The notes under the pieces are model-generated. The model had not been told where the DNA came from, searched no databases, and saw only the letters and a list, made by a program, of their open reading frames with translations. The position numbers and the translations under genes are program-made. Shown here piece by piece: positions 53,158 through 61,798 of a stretch of DNA of 64,000 nucleotides; position 1 is the stretch's first letter; the number at the start of each line of letters is the position of its first letter. Origin of the DNA: Vannielia litorea (GTDB taxonomy: Bacteria; Pseudomonadota; Alphaproteobacteria; Rhodobacterales; Rhodobacteraceae); contig NZ_FSRL01000001.1 in NCBI RefSeq assembly GCF_900142295.1, forward strand, positions 682,001 through 746,000, given 5' to 3'.

Positions 53158-54450
53158 TCATGTGACCAGCCGGAGTTGAAGCCGTGGGCCGGCCTTGCCC
53201 TGCGCGAGGGCGTCATAGGGGTCTTCTGGGGCCAGCATCATGTCGACCACCTGGCGCAACAGCTGCCTGCGCCCGCGGGAGGAATAGAAGCCTCCCGCGA
53301 TCTGCGAGGTCTCCAGCAGGAAGCTGCGATAGTCGCGGTAGGCCTTGCTGTCGGGGCGGGTGGGGGCCGAGAAGAACTCGGGCAGCGGCTGGGTCGAGAC
53401 GAACTCGGGCTTGGCATAGACCGCGTCGCCGAAAACCTTCAGCGGCAACCCGCGCCAGAGCACCTGTTGCGCGGCGGTGGAATTGACCGTCACCGCGGAG
53501 CGGGCGTGGTTGAGCAACTGTGCCAGCTTGCCGCCGCGCACGTAGTGAACACGGTCTCGCACCCCGTGTTCACGGGCCAGACGGCGGATCTCGCGGCGCA
53601 GAGGCACGCGGCCATCCTCCAGCGGATGCGCCTTGAACACCAGGTGGTGATGCCTGGGTGCGCCCTGGGCGAAGCCTTCGATGGTGAGCGAGAGGAACTC
53701 GGTCATGGTCGTGAACGGCGAGTGCTTCTGGAAGCTCGAGTCATGCTCCAGTTGCAGGATCGCGAGGTGGTAGGGAAAGCCGCCGTGCTTGATCCGGAAG
53801 GTCGCCTGCACCCGGTCGGCCCAGAACACCGGCATCAGGATCAGCCGCTTGAGGTAAAGCCCGAACTCCTGCGCCACGCTCAGCGAGCGGTGCGGGCGGA
53901 AGTTGCGGTAGGGCCGGTTCCAGAGCAGGACAAAGTAGTGGTAGAGCGCGCCGTAAAAGATGTGATGGCGCATGTCGCCCCATTTGGCGGGGGCATCGGG
54001 CAGGTCGATATCCGACATGGCCAGGGCGGTACGCATATCCTGGATCGAGAAGTCCATCAGCCGTGAGTGCCCGTTCGAGCCGCCACGCTCGTAGCTCACC
54101 CAGTAGGGGCGCAGGTAGCCTTCCTCGAAGACATGCACGGTGATTGCCCGCTCCCTGGCGATGCGCACGGCTTCGGCGTGGATGGCGCGGGTATCCCCGT
54201 AGAGCGCGATATCGGTGATGCCCTTTTCGTCACAAAGCGCGGCGAAGCGGGCGGGCCAGTCTTCAGGGGTGCCGCGATAGGGGATGTAGCTCCGGGTGTG
54301 GAACCAGAAAGCCTCGTCGCCCTTGTTGAAGCCGACACGCCAGACCTCGCAGCCCGCAGCCCGCAGCATCTTGCCGAGCCGGTGGAAGAACGGCCCGTGA
54401 GGCCCCTGCAGAAACAGGAAGCGGCGTTGGTCGGCGGCAAGGGCGCTCAT
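53158..54450 (-). CDS. kpsS: Capsule Kdo-transferase KpsS
   Basis: The 430-aa protein begins RRFLFLQGPHGPFFHRLGKML and contains VFEEGYLRPYWVSYERGG and FKAHPLEDGR, VNSTAAQQVLWRGLPLKVFG: the capsule-synthesis fold shared with KpsC. KpsS adds the first beta-Kdo to the lipid acceptor. I chose the ATG at 54450. A 222-bp gap separates it from kpsD, which therefore probably has its own promoter. It is head-to-head with ribE. Confidence 0.92.
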   Translation of the reverse strand: MSALAADQRRFLFLQGPHGPFFHRLGKMLRAAGCEVWRVGFNKGDEAFWFHTRSYIPYRGTPEDWPARFAALCDEKGITDIALYGDTRAIHAEAVRIARERAITVHVFEEGYLRPYWVSYERGGSNGHSRLMDFSIQDMRTALAMSDIDLPDAPAKWGDMRHHIFYGALYHYFVLLWNRPYRNFRPHRSLSVAQEFGLYLKRLILMPVFWADRVQATFRIKHGGFPYHLAILQLEHDSSFQKHSPFTTMTEFLSLTIEGFAQGAPRHHHLVFKAHPLEDGRVPLRREIRRLAREHGVRDRVHYVRGGKLAQLLNHARSAVTVNSTAAQQVLWRGLPLKVFGDAVYAKPEFVSTQPLPEFFSAPTRPDSKAYRDYRSFLLETSQIAGGFYSSRGRRQLLRQVVDMMLAPEDPYDALAQGKAGPRLQLRLVT

Positions 54451-54563
54451 CTCGGGCGCGGTCTCCTCAGGTCTTGCTTGTGGCCTATCCCATTCCTGCG
54501 GCAGAATTAAGGCTCTATGAACGGGGCGGGGCTCCGGCAGCACTAACGGCAAGGGATTGAGGC

Positions 54564-55169
54564 ATGTTTACCGGCATCGTGACCGACGTGGGGCGAGTGG
54601 AAAAGGTCGAGATGCGCGGCGACATGCGGGCGCGGATCGGCACGGCCTATGACACCGAGGGCATCGACATCGGCGCAAGCATCGCCTGTGACGGTGTCTG
54701 TCTCACGGTGGTGGCGCTGGGGCAGGGGTGGTTCGAGGTGGATGTCTCGGCCGAGACGGTCTCGAAGACTTCGATCCCCGCCAATGGATGGCCCGTGGGC
54801 AAGCGGCTTAACCTCGAGCGTGCGCTCCGCGTGGGAGACGAACTGGGCGGACATATCGTGTCGGGCCATGTGGACGGCGTGGCCGAAGTCGTGGAGTTGC
54901 GTGACGAGGGTGACAGCCTGCGGGTCACGTTTCGCGCGCCTGCATCCTTGGCGAAATTCATCGCCCCCAAGGGCTCCGTCGCGCTCAACGGCACCTCGTT
55001 GACGGTGAACGAGGTGGATGGCGCGACATTCGGCGTCAACCTGATCCCGCACACGCGGGAAGTCACGACCTGGGGCGAGGTGAAGCAGGGCGACGAGGTG
55101 AACCTCGAGGTCGACACCATGGCCCGCTACGTGGCGCGGTTGCAGGAAGCCTCTCAGGACGGGGCCTGA
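54564..55169 (+). CDS. ribE: Riboflavin synthase alpha chain
   Basis: The 201-aa enzyme dismutates two lumazines to riboflavin. It starts MFTGIVTDVG and has two lumazine-binding repeats with GVCLTVV and GTSLTVNEV as matching segments, and GGHIVSGHVDG between them. It is separated from ribD by the minus-strand capsule genes and from ribBX-ribH by two other genes. No FMN riboswitch is visible upstream. The 3' end overlaps the next minus-strand gene by 16 bp. Confidence 0.96.
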   Translation: MFTGIVTDVGRVEKVEMRGDMRARIGTAYDTEGIDIGASIACDGVCLTVVALGQGWFEVDVSAETVSKTSIPANGWPVGKRLNLERALRVGDELGGHIVSGHVDGVAEVVELRDEGDSLRVTFRAPASLAKFIAPKGSVALNGTSLTVNEVDGATFGVNLIPHTREVTTWGEVKQGDEVNLEVDTMARYVARLQEASQDGA

Positions 55170-56032
55170 TCCTCCAGCAGGCCGAAGATCCTGCCCTTGA
55201 CCGCCCAGCTCACGCCAAAGGCCATGAGCGCAACCGCCTCGCACCAGAAGGTCAGCCGAGCCGCGTTCCATCGCGCTTCGAAGGCTGCGCCGCCCTCCGT
55301 CCAGTTGGCCACGCCCATCTTGACGGCAAGCGCGCCCATTGCGAGCAGCATCAGCCAGCCCATCCCTGTGTAAATCGCATTGCGGGTGCGCTTGGCCGAG
55401 GTCTTCTCGCCGACGAGAGTGTGGCTCCGCGTCGCGGCAGGGGTTTGGACGCGGGTGAAGACCCGCAGCGAGAAATAGGCAAGGATCGCAAACATGCCCG
55501 CGGCAGAGATGTAATGCGCATGGGCAAGCAGAAAGGGCACCTCTTCGGGCGCGCTCCAGTGGCCGAAACTCAGCCAGAAGTCGAAGGACTTCTCGCCGCC
55601 GACCACGCCCTCGCCGTCGATCACCGTGTTCAGCACGAAAAAGCGGGAAACGTCGAAGCCCTCGGAGGCGGGGTAGTCGCATCCCACGCCCCCGGTCGGA
55701 ATGAAGGCCACCCCGAGGCCGAAGAGCCCTGCGGCCTTGGCAAGCAGCGCATTGCGCCGGTTGTGGGCTTCGTTCCCCGGCGCGTCGTCGCCCTTGTAGA
55801 CGTAAAACAGCACCATCACCGCCCCCACCACTGCGAGAGCGCCCACCAGGATGTCGCCACCGATGCGGGTGTAATAGAAATGGCTGATCGAATACATCGC
55901 GCAGGTCGTGGGCGACAGGCTGGCAAGCAGGAACAGCGAAACCGGCAGCAAGAAGGCGATGGCGCCGATGGTGGCGTTGATCCGCTTGGGGTTCACCTCG
56001 AAAGGCAGGTTCAGAATACTGGCGTCTGACAT
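55154..56032 (-). CDS. Multi-pass membrane protein of unknown function
   Basis: The 292-aa protein has about seven hydrophobic segments, with ATIGAIAFLLPVSLFLLASL first and FWCEAVALMAFGVSWAVKG last. Notable motifs are ISHFYYTRIGGD and FIPTGGVGCDYPASEG in the loops. I do not recognise a named family. The ATG at 56032 follows AGGAGG. It lies between ribE and an uncharacterised gene and is convergent with ribE. Confidence 0.72.
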   Translation of the reverse strand: MSDASILNLPFEVNPKRINATIGAIAFLLPVSLFLLASLSPTTCAMYSISHFYYTRIGGDILVGALAVVGAVMVLFYVYKGDDAPGNEAHNRRNALLAKAAGLFGLGVAFIPTGGVGCDYPASEGFDVSRFFVLNTVIDGEGVVGGEKSFDFWLSFGHWSAPEEVPFLLAHAHYISAAGMFAILAYFSLRVFTRVQTPAATRSHTLVGEKTSAKRTRNAIYTGMGWLMLLAMGALAVKMGVANWTEGGAAFEARWNAARLTFWCEAVALMAFGVSWAVKGRIFGLLEDQAPS

Positions 56033-56139
56033 GGATGCCTCCTGAAATGCGATCAAATAATGTGCAGCAGCCTAGCACGGCCGCGCCCGTTCATGCAGCG
56101 GCTCTTGGCATTGCCGAAAGTGCAGGCAAGGATCGGCCC

Positions 56140-56733
56140 ATGAGCGATGCACATCCTCTTCATGGGCCCGGCCACAACGGCGGCCCAACGATGGACCCCG
56201 GCGCCGGGTGGCGGCGTCATGCCTGGAAGCAGGCCCGCGCCGCGCTGGTGCCCAACCTGCCGTTGCCGGTGATCCAGCGGCGGCTCAAGCGGGCGGCGGA
56301 ATTGGGGCTCGATTTCAAGACCTACGCACGTGTGCATCACTCGGCGGGGCGCGATATCGTGGCGATCCTGTTCTCCAACAATGCGCTCAGGATGATCCGC
56401 GAAGGGCAGGGGATGCCCGAGGCGCGGGCGGGCAAGCTGCGTGGGTTGAGGGGCTGCGGCACCGGGCTGCTGGTGCATGCGCCCCAAGATCCGGTTGCGC
56501 TGGCCGCGCGGATCGAATCCGCCCACGCCATCCGGCTCGACCCGGCGCAACCCGCGCCGCGCCTCTGCGAGAGCTGGGGCCAGACACGGGCGCGCATCCG
56601 CGAGATGCTGAACGCGGCCGGATACCTGCCCGGTGCCGTGGTGCTGGTGGGCGACACCGCGCTGGAGGCCGCGTGGGCCCCGACCGCCGCGCTGGCAGGC
56701 CACGTTCCGGCTGAGCTCTACTTCGGTACCTGA
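56140..56733 (+). CDS. Hypothetical protein, 197 aa
   Basis: I do not recognise this protein. It is soluble, with a His/Gly-rich start (HPLHGPGHNGGP), a basic helical region (IQRRLKRAAELGLDFKTYARVHHSAGRDIVAILFSNNALRM) and a C-terminal mixed region (VVLVGDTALEAAWAPTAALAG). I chose the ATG at 56140 because sequence before it is not protein-like. It is 93 bp before ribB. Confidence 0.6.
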   Translation: MSDAHPLHGPGHNGGPTMDPGAGWRRHAWKQARAALVPNLPLPVIQRRLKRAAELGLDFKTYARVHHSAGRDIVAILFSNNALRMIREGQGMPEARAGKLRGLRGCGTGLLVHAPQDPVALAARIESAHAIRLDPAQPAPRLCESWGQTRARIREMLNAAGYLPGAVVLVGDTALEAAWAPTAALAGHVPAELYFGT

Positions 56734-56826
56734 TCGCCCGCGACCTCGCGTCCCGCCCCGGCCTTCCACCCTTTCCAAGCGCGAGCAACCGGGCTAGATG
56801 GAGCCGCGAACCAGACGGGCTGCGCG

Positions 56827-57936
56827 ATGAACGATCTTTCGACCAACTACCATGACGCGATCTCCTCGGTGGACGAGATCATCGAGGATGCCCGCAACGG
56901 CCGGATGTTCATCCTCGTCGACCACGAGGACCGCGAGAACGAGGGTGACCTCGTGATCCCGGCGCAGATGGCAACGCCGGATGCGATCAACTTCATGGCG
57001 ACCCACGGGCGCGGGCTGATCTGCCTCGCGCTGCCGGGCAGCCGGATTGATGCGCTCGGCCTGCCGCTGATGTCGTCCCAGAACTCGTCGCGCCACGAAA
57101 CGGCTTTCACGGTCTCGATCGAGGCGCGCGAGGGTGTGACGACCGGCATTTCGGCCGGCGACCGTGCCCGCACCGTGGCCGTGGCGATCGACTCCTCAAA
57201 GGGTGCGCAAGACATTGCCACCCCGGGCCACGTGTTTCCGCTGCGCGCCCGCGAGGGCGGTGTGCTGGTGCGAGCCGGCCATACGGAGGCGGCGGTGGAC
57301 GTGAGCCGCCTGGCAGGCCTCAACCCCTCGGGCGTGATCTGCGAGATCATGAACGAGGATGGCACCATGGCGCGGCTGCCTGACCTGGTGAGCTTTGCCC
57401 AGCGCCACGGCCTGAAGATCGGCACCATCTCCGACCTCATCGCCTATCGCCGTCGCCACGACAATCTCGTCGCCGTGCAGAAGGAGGAGACCGTCACCTC
57501 GGCCTTCGGCGGCGAGTGGCAAATGAAGATCTACACCGACCAGGTGCAGGGCGCCGAGCATATCGTGCTGGTGAAGGGCGACATCTCGGGCGAGGCGCCG
57601 GTGCTGACCCGGATGCACGCGCTCGACCCGATGCTCGATGTGGTGGGCGTGGCCGGCGCCGGTCGGGCGCATGAATTCGGCTATGCGATGGAGGCGGTCG
57701 CCAGGGAAGGGCGCGGCGTGGTCGTGCTGCTGCGCGACCTCACCATGAAGATCGCGGCCCCCGGAGAGACCTCGCCGCAGACCCTGCGGCAGTATGGCCT
57801 CGGTGCGCAGATCCTGTCGTCGCTCGGGCTGTCCAAACTCGAGCTGCTGACCAACTCTCCTACGCCCAAGATCGTCGGCCTCGATGCCTACGGTCTCGAG
57901 ATCACCGGAACGCGGCCCTTGCCGGAGGCGCTCTGA
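56827..57936 (+). CDS. ribB: DHBP synthase with degenerate GTP cyclohydrolase II domain (RibBX-type)
   Basis: The 369-aa protein has an intact DHBP synthase half (1-205): the acidic loop DHEDRENEGDLV, DRARTVAVAIDSS, VRAGHTEAAVDVSRLAG. Its C-terminal half (about 210-369) keeps the fold of GTP cyclohydrolase II (VLTRMHALDP, YGLGAQILSSLGLSKLELLTNSP) but lacks the three zinc cysteines and the EGRGIGL segment, so cyclohydrolase activity is unlikely. This matches the RibBX proteins known in Proteobacteria. Its stop overlaps the ribH start (TGATG). Confidence 0.95.
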   Translation: MNDLSTNYHDAISSVDEIIEDARNGRMFILVDHEDRENEGDLVIPAQMATPDAINFMATHGRGLICLALPGSRIDALGLPLMSSQNSSRHETAFTVSIEAREGVTTGISAGDRARTVAVAIDSSKGAQDIATPGHVFPLRAREGGVLVRAGHTEAAVDVSRLAGLNPSGVICEIMNEDGTMARLPDLVSFAQRHGLKIGTISDLIAYRRRHDNLVAVQKEETVTSAFGGEWQMKIYTDQVQGAEHIVLVKGDISGEAPVLTRMHALDPMLDVVGVAGAGRAHEFGYAMEAVAREGRGVVVLLRDLTMKIAAPGETSPQTLRQYGLGAQILSSLGLSKLELLTNSPTPKIVGLDAYGLEITGTRPLPEAL

Positions 57937-58490
57937 TGGCCGGAAGCGAAAGCCACTACGTGCTGCCCCGCCCGGAGTTCGACGTGGCACCCAGGGTGCT
58001 GATCGTCGTCGCGCCCTATTACAAGGACATCGCCGATGCGCTGGTGGCCGGTGCCGTGGCCGAGCTTGAGGCCGCGGGGGCCTTTCACGAGATCGCCGAA
58101 GTCCCCGGCGCGCTGGAAGTGCCCACGGCCATCCGCATTGCCCATCGGCAAAGCAACTTCGACGGCTTCGTGGCGCTGGGCTGCGTGATCCGGGGCGAGA
58201 CCACCCACTACGAGACTGTGTGCAACGACAGCTCCCGCGCCCTCACCTTGCTGGGGCTCGAAGGTGCCTGCATCGGCAACGCAATCCTGACCGTGGAAAA
58301 CCGGAAGCAGGCCGAAGTGCGGGCCGAGGTGGCGGGGCAGAACAAGGGCGGCGGCGCGGCCGCCGCGGCGCTGCACCTGATTGCGCTGACCCGCCGCTTC
58401 GGCAAGCCCAGTCGCGGCGTCGGTTTCCGCAGCCCCATCGAAAACGAAATCCTGCTGGCCGGTGACGGCGAAGGACCCAAGACCGCATGA
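57936..58490 (+). CDS. ribH: 6,7-dimethyl-8-ribityllumazine synthase
   Basis: RibH condenses DHBP with the RibD product to give lumazine. The 184-aa protein shows EVPGALEVP, ALGCVIRGETTHYE (with the catalytic His) and NAILTVENRKQAEVRA. It overlaps ribB at its start and nusB at its end (ATGA), forming a tight ribBX-ribH-nusB operon. A tail after about residue 160 extends beyond typical RibH. Confidence 0.96.
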   Translation: MAGSESHYVLPRPEFDVAPRVLIVVAPYYKDIADALVAGAVAELEAAGAFHEIAEVPGALEVPTAIRIAHRQSNFDGFVALGCVIRGETTHYETVCNDSSRALTLLGLEGACIGNAILTVENRKQAEVRAEVAGQNKGGGAAAAALHLIALTRRFGKPSRGVGFRSPIENEILLAGDGEGPKTA

Positions 58491-58945
58491 GCGACAAACG
58501 CACGAAGAAATCCGCTGCACGCCTCTATGCCGTGCAGGCGCTCTTTCAGATGGAAGCCTCGGGCCAGACCGCCGAGGCCGTGGAAACGGAATTCGAGGAT
58601 CATCGCTTCGGAACCGAGTATTTCGAAGGTGAAGAGATGGTGGAGGGCGACCCCACGCTCTTTCGCAAGCTGGTGGGGGATGCGGTGAACCACCAGGCGA
58701 AGATCGACCAGATGACCGACCGGGCGCTGGTGGCCAAGTGGCCGATCAACCGGATCGACCCCACCCTTCGCGCGCTGTTCCGTGCTGCGGGCGCCGAGCT
58801 GGTCGAGAGCGACACGCCGCCGAAGGTGGTGATCGTGGAGTTCGTCGATATCGCCAAGGCCTTCTTTCCCGAAGGCCGCGAGCCGAAGTTTGTCAACGCG
58901 GTGCTCGATCACATGGCGCGCGAGGCGAGGCCCGAGGCGTTCTGA
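58487..58945 (+). CDS. nusB: Transcription antitermination factor NusB
   Basis: NusB, with NusE (S10), binds boxA RNA to promote rRNA antitermination. The 152-aa all-helical protein has KSAARLYAVQALFQMEAS at the start, WPINRIDPTLRALFRAAGAEL and VVIVEFVDIAKAFF, FVNAVLDHMAREA near the end. The ATGA overlap with ribH couples it to riboflavin synthesis, a common arrangement. Confidence 0.96.
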   Translation: MSDKRTKKSAARLYAVQALFQMEASGQTAEAVETEFEDHRFGTEYFEGEEMVEGDPTLFRKLVGDAVNHQAKIDQMTDRALVAKWPINRIDPTLRALFRAAGAELVESDTPPKVVIVEFVDIAKAFFPEGREPKFVNAVLDHMAREARPEAF

Positions 58946-59059
58946 CGGGCGTATTGCCGCAGATCGACGCGAAAGCCGCAAATTGACTGGCCGGCACCCG
59001 TTTTGCCGCTATCATCCATCCCGCGTGCGATCCTTTCGTTGTCCTTCGGGAGGCCTGAA

Positions 59060-59398
59060 ATGCCCAAGCTCGTTTCGCTCTATATCCGCCATGTGGCCAT
59101 CGGCTTTTTGCTCGCGGCCTTCTTCGTTGTCGGCCTGCTGGCTCTCAACGTCGGCAACCTCTGGCATCTCGTCACCCACACGTCCGCCGGTCCGCTCGCC
59201 GTTTTTCTGCTCTTCATGTTCAACGGCATCGTGTTTTCGGGGGTTCAGTTCGGCATCGCGGTGATGCGCATGGCCGAGCCGGAGGATGGGGGGCAAGGAG
59301 GGCGCAGGCAGGCCGCCGTGGCGCAGCACGCGCCGGTGCCCGTACGCATCGACCCGACCGAAGCACAGCAGCGACGCGGGTTCGACGACTTCGCCTGA
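59060..59398 (+). CDS. Two-helix membrane protein of unknown function
   Basis: The 112-aa protein has two hydrophobic segments (VAIGFLLAAFFVVGLLALNVGNL and LAVFLLFMFNGIVFSGVQFGIAV) and a Gln/Arg-rich cytosolic tail (APVPVRIDPTEAQQRRGFDDFA). GGGAGG precedes the ATG at 59060. No family recognised. It is convergent with the next gene, 3 bp between stops. Confidence 0.7.
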   Translation: MPKLVSLYIRHVAIGFLLAAFFVVGLLALNVGNLWHLVTHTSAGPLAVFLLFMFNGIVFSGVQFGIAVMRMAEPEDGGQGGRRQAAVAQHAPVPVRIDPTEAQQRRGFDDFA

Positions 59399-59401
59399 GC
59401 G

Positions 59402-60154
59402 CTACTTGCCGGTGATCTCGGTGGCGACCGCGTATTCGGTCAGCTCATCCCGCACGAGGATGTAGATCTCGTCGGGCGGCGTCGAGAGCGCATGCTGCAT
59501 GAGCCGCAGGTCGATCCCCATCTCGGACAGGTAGCGCACGACCTCTGCCTGATTGTGCTGGATATCCTCCACCGCGAGAAAGGCGGGCAAGACGGTGCTC
59601 TGGCCATAGTAGCTTTGGTGCACCCCCACCTTGGCCTCGGCATGAACGCTGCGCGTGGTGCCGGCCATCAGCATGTAGGGGCAGGCCGACAGGCAGAAGG
59701 CGCCTGCATCCATTGCGGTCTTCATGCCCTGTTCGCGGATCAGCCTTCCGATCTCCAGGGCATCTCTCACCGAACCGCCAGGGGAGTGGAACCACAGGGT
59801 TTCGGGCAGCGCCGGTTGGCGCTCCAGCCAGTCGGCAAACCGCGCCCCGTCGCCTTCGGCAATCGCGCCCAGAACCCGGATGCCGCCTTCGGGGCGATCC
59901 TCGAAGTAAAGCCGCTTCGGCAGGTCCGATGCACCCTCCATCGGGATCCCCGGCATCGGTGGGCGGCGCATCTCGTCGGGGTCGAAGCGGCGGGTCTGGT
60001 CGCCGGGGGCGACCGGATCGGACACGGCAGGGGCGGCGGTGGGCCAGCGGATCTGCGGCGCGACGGAGGAGAAATCCTGCACCAGCAACACGGCGGCAAT
60101 GCCCATCTGCAACCCGAAGATCGCTTTCAAGCCGGCTTTTGCGGTCAGTGCCAT
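59402..60154 (-). CDS. Predicted periplasmic ClpP/crotonase-fold protein (COG3904-like)
   Basis: The 250-aa protein has an N-terminal signal-anchor (ALTAKAGLKAIFGLQMGIAAVLLV), a Pro-rich linker and a domain with LWFHSPGGSVRDALEIGRLI, MDAGAFCLSACPYMLMAGTTR and VGVHQSYY. The SPGG and SACPYMLMAG segments match the ClpP/crotonase fold as in COG3904. Ser in SACPYM would be the nucleophile; a catalytic His can be H of VGVHQS. Substrate unknown. It starts 10 bp after the 440-aa membrane protein gene. Confidence 0.78.
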   Translation of the reverse strand: MALTAKAGLKAIFGLQMGIAAVLLVQDFSSVAPQIRWPTAAPAVSDPVAPGDQTRRFDPDEMRRPPMPGIPMEGASDLPKRLYFEDRPEGGIRVLGAIAEGDGARFADWLERQPALPETLWFHSPGGSVRDALEIGRLIREQGMKTAMDAGAFCLSACPYMLMAGTTRSVHAEAKVGVHQSYYGQSTVLPAFLAVEDIQHNQAEVVRYLSEMGIDLRLMQHALSTPPDEIYILVRDELTEYAVATEITGK

Positions 60155-60164
60155 GTGCCCGCCC

Positions 60165-61487
60165 TCACACCGAGCGCGGGGCGGTGCCCTTGACCGGCCC
60201 CGGCTTTTCCAGCGGCTCCACGTTCTCCGGATGGCTCGCATCCGCGGCGTCGGAATGCTCTTCTTCCGGGTCCATCGCCTCCTCGACCTCGCGGGCCGCG
60301 ACGAGTGCGGCGCGCAGCTCGGCCATGGTCATCCGGTCCTCGATTGCCACAGGCTCGCGCCCGGACCGGATCGCAGCCTGAACGACCATCAGGATCAGCA
60401 CCAGAACGGCAGGCAACAGGTCTATGGCGATGGCCCCGGCCCAGCTGGGCACGAAATTCTCGGCATAGAGGATCACGGCATCGGCGGCCGACACCGGTGT
60501 ATAGGCCACGTCGGCAGGTGGGGTCATCGACATCACCCCTTCGGCCGCGATGCGCAGGGTTTCGGCCCGCTGGCCCAGCACGGCCAGAACCGACTCCAGC
60601 GTGGAGGCCTGGCCGATCCGGTCTTCCTCGGTGCGCCCGTCGAGCTGCGGCAGCACGACCGATTGCGACAAGTCCTGTGCGGCTCGCACCACCAGCGGGG
60701 CGACCGAGAGCTGGCGCAGCTCGGTGATGATGCCGGCAAGACGCACGGCCTCCTCCGAGAACTCCACCGACCGGGCCTCGACCGGGCCGGTCTCGACGGT
60801 GAGCGCACGCATGCGGGAGAGGATCACGTTGCCCTGATCAAAGCGCTCTTCCACGAGCGGAGTCTGGCTGGCGATCTGTGTCTCCAGCGCCTGCAGTTCG
60901 TCGGCTTTCTGGTTCAGGACCCTGAACACCGCGCCACGCCCGGCAAGGCCCGAGAGGTTGCCGGTGGCCTCTTGCTCGGAAAGGTCGGTGAAGCTTTGGC
61001 GCACGCGGGCGACGTCACGCTCGAGACCCTGGCCTGCCGTGGCGATCTGATAGGCCCGTTCGAGCGACGACTGGTAGTCCTGCACCGTCTTGGCGAGGTG
61101 CTGCTCCACGGCAGCGGCCCCCGCAAGCGCGGCCGCGTTCAGCCAGGATGACATTGCGACAATGGCGAGAGAGCCGAGCCCCATCGAAAGCAGCAGCCCG
61201 ATCCGGGCCGAGGCGGTGCGTACCGCCGGAAGCAGCCGCATCAGGAACGACCAGAACACGAAGATGCCCACCGACACGGCGATGGAATACGCCACGGCCG
61301 CGAAGAAGGTCATCGCGCCGTTGTTGTCGAGCAGGGAGGAGACACCGAGGTAGGTGTAGATGCCCGAGGCTGTTGCCAGCACGCCAAGCGCGGTCGGGGT
61401 GAAGCTGTCGAGCACGCCAAGATGGCCCTCGAGCTCCTTGGCATGGGCGAGGCCGCGTGCCTCGCTCTGGCTCATCTTCCGGCTCAT
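60165..61487 (-). CDS. Membrane protein with four helices and a long coiled-coil periplasmic loop
   Basis: The 440-aa protein has three N-terminal hydrophobic segments within about 25-130, a central extramembrane helical region (about 130-330; VQDYQSSLERAYQIATAGQGLERDV, LQALETQIASQTPLVEERFDQG) and one more helix near 360-385, then an acidic tail. I do not recognise a family. I chose the ATG at 61487 with GGAGGG upstream; a GTG four codons earlier is possible. It precedes the ClpP-fold gene with a 10-bp gap, so the two are probably functionally linked. Confidence 0.7.
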   Translation of the reverse strand: MSRKMSQSEARGLAHAKELEGHLGVLDSFTPTALGVLATASGIYTYLGVSSLLDNNGAMTFFAAVAYSIAVSVGIFVFWSFLMRLLPAVRTASARIGLLLSMGLGSLAIVAMSSWLNAAALAGAAAVEQHLAKTVQDYQSSLERAYQIATAGQGLERDVARVRQSFTDLSEQEATGNLSGLAGRGAVFRVLNQKADELQALETQIASQTPLVEERFDQGNVILSRMRALTVETGPVEARSVEFSEEAVRLAGIITELRQLSVAPLVVRAAQDLSQSVVLPQLDGRTEEDRIGQASTLESVLAVLGQRAETLRIAAEGVMSMTPPADVAYTPVSAADAVILYAENFVPSWAGAIAIDLLPAVLVLILMVVQAAIRSGREPVAIEDRMTMAELRAALVAAREVEEAMDPEEEHSDAADASHPENVEPLEKPGPVKGTAPRSV

Positions 61488-61797
61488 CGCACCCTCCACC
61501 GTGACCCGGGGAGTATAGGCATGCGCCGTCCCAAGGAAAGCGCGACGCGCTTCACTTGGGCGTTATGAGGGTGGCGGGGACCGCAGCGACCGGCAAGGCG
61601 TTCGAATTCCCGGGGACCTGTGAGTACAGGTGGGCGTCGGGTAACCGGACCAGGGCCCGGACAGAGCCAACTCCCATGGAATTGCTTAAGGCCACTGGAA
61701 TTGGGCCTCGACACGAGAAGAGCAGATCCGCCATCGACGGAGATAGGCGCAGGCAGGGGCCGTGGCAAGGGGCTGGTTCAAATCTGTTGCTCCGGTC
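61488..61797. other. 310-bp intergenic region with strong RNA-folding potential
   Basis: No protein-coding gene is supported. The segment contains a long-range pairing of 12 bp plus one mismatch (61578-61590 with 61786-61798), the hairpin ACCTGT-GAGT-ACAGGT (61616-61631), a small hairpin with a GTAA loop at about 61638-61648 and an interrupted helix at 61667-61705. It also holds the promoter of the 440-aa membrane protein gene. Possible structured RNA; see the ncRNA entry. Confidence 0.6.
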
Positions 61798-61798
61798 C
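61578..61798. ncRNA. Candidate structured RNA, about 221 nt
   Basis: The ends pair as GGACCG-C-AGCGAC with GTTGCT-C-CGGTCC (12 pairs, one C-C mismatch, one G-U). Inside are ACCTGT/ACAGGT with a GAGT loop, a GTAA-capped small stem, and CCAA-TCC-TGG pairing with CCA-GGA-TTGG around small internal loops. A tRNA-T-loop-like GGTTCAAATC lies near the 3' end, but no tRNA stem fits. No tag-coding or SRP or 6S signature is evident. Strand and expression are unknown. Confidence 0.35.

Noticed and set aside
54451..54563. FMN riboswitch before ribE or ribB
   Set aside because: The AGGGTGGGGCGAAATTCCCC-type conserved blocks are not present in either leader.
61714..61798. A tRNA ending in GGTTCAAATCTGTTGCTCCGG
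   Set aside because: The T-loop-like motif is there but neither a T stem nor an acceptor stem can be formed with upstream bases.
61578..61798. A permuted alphaproteobacterial tmRNA
   Set aside because: No tag reading frame starting like ANDN and no GGATTCGAC segment of the coding piece were found.
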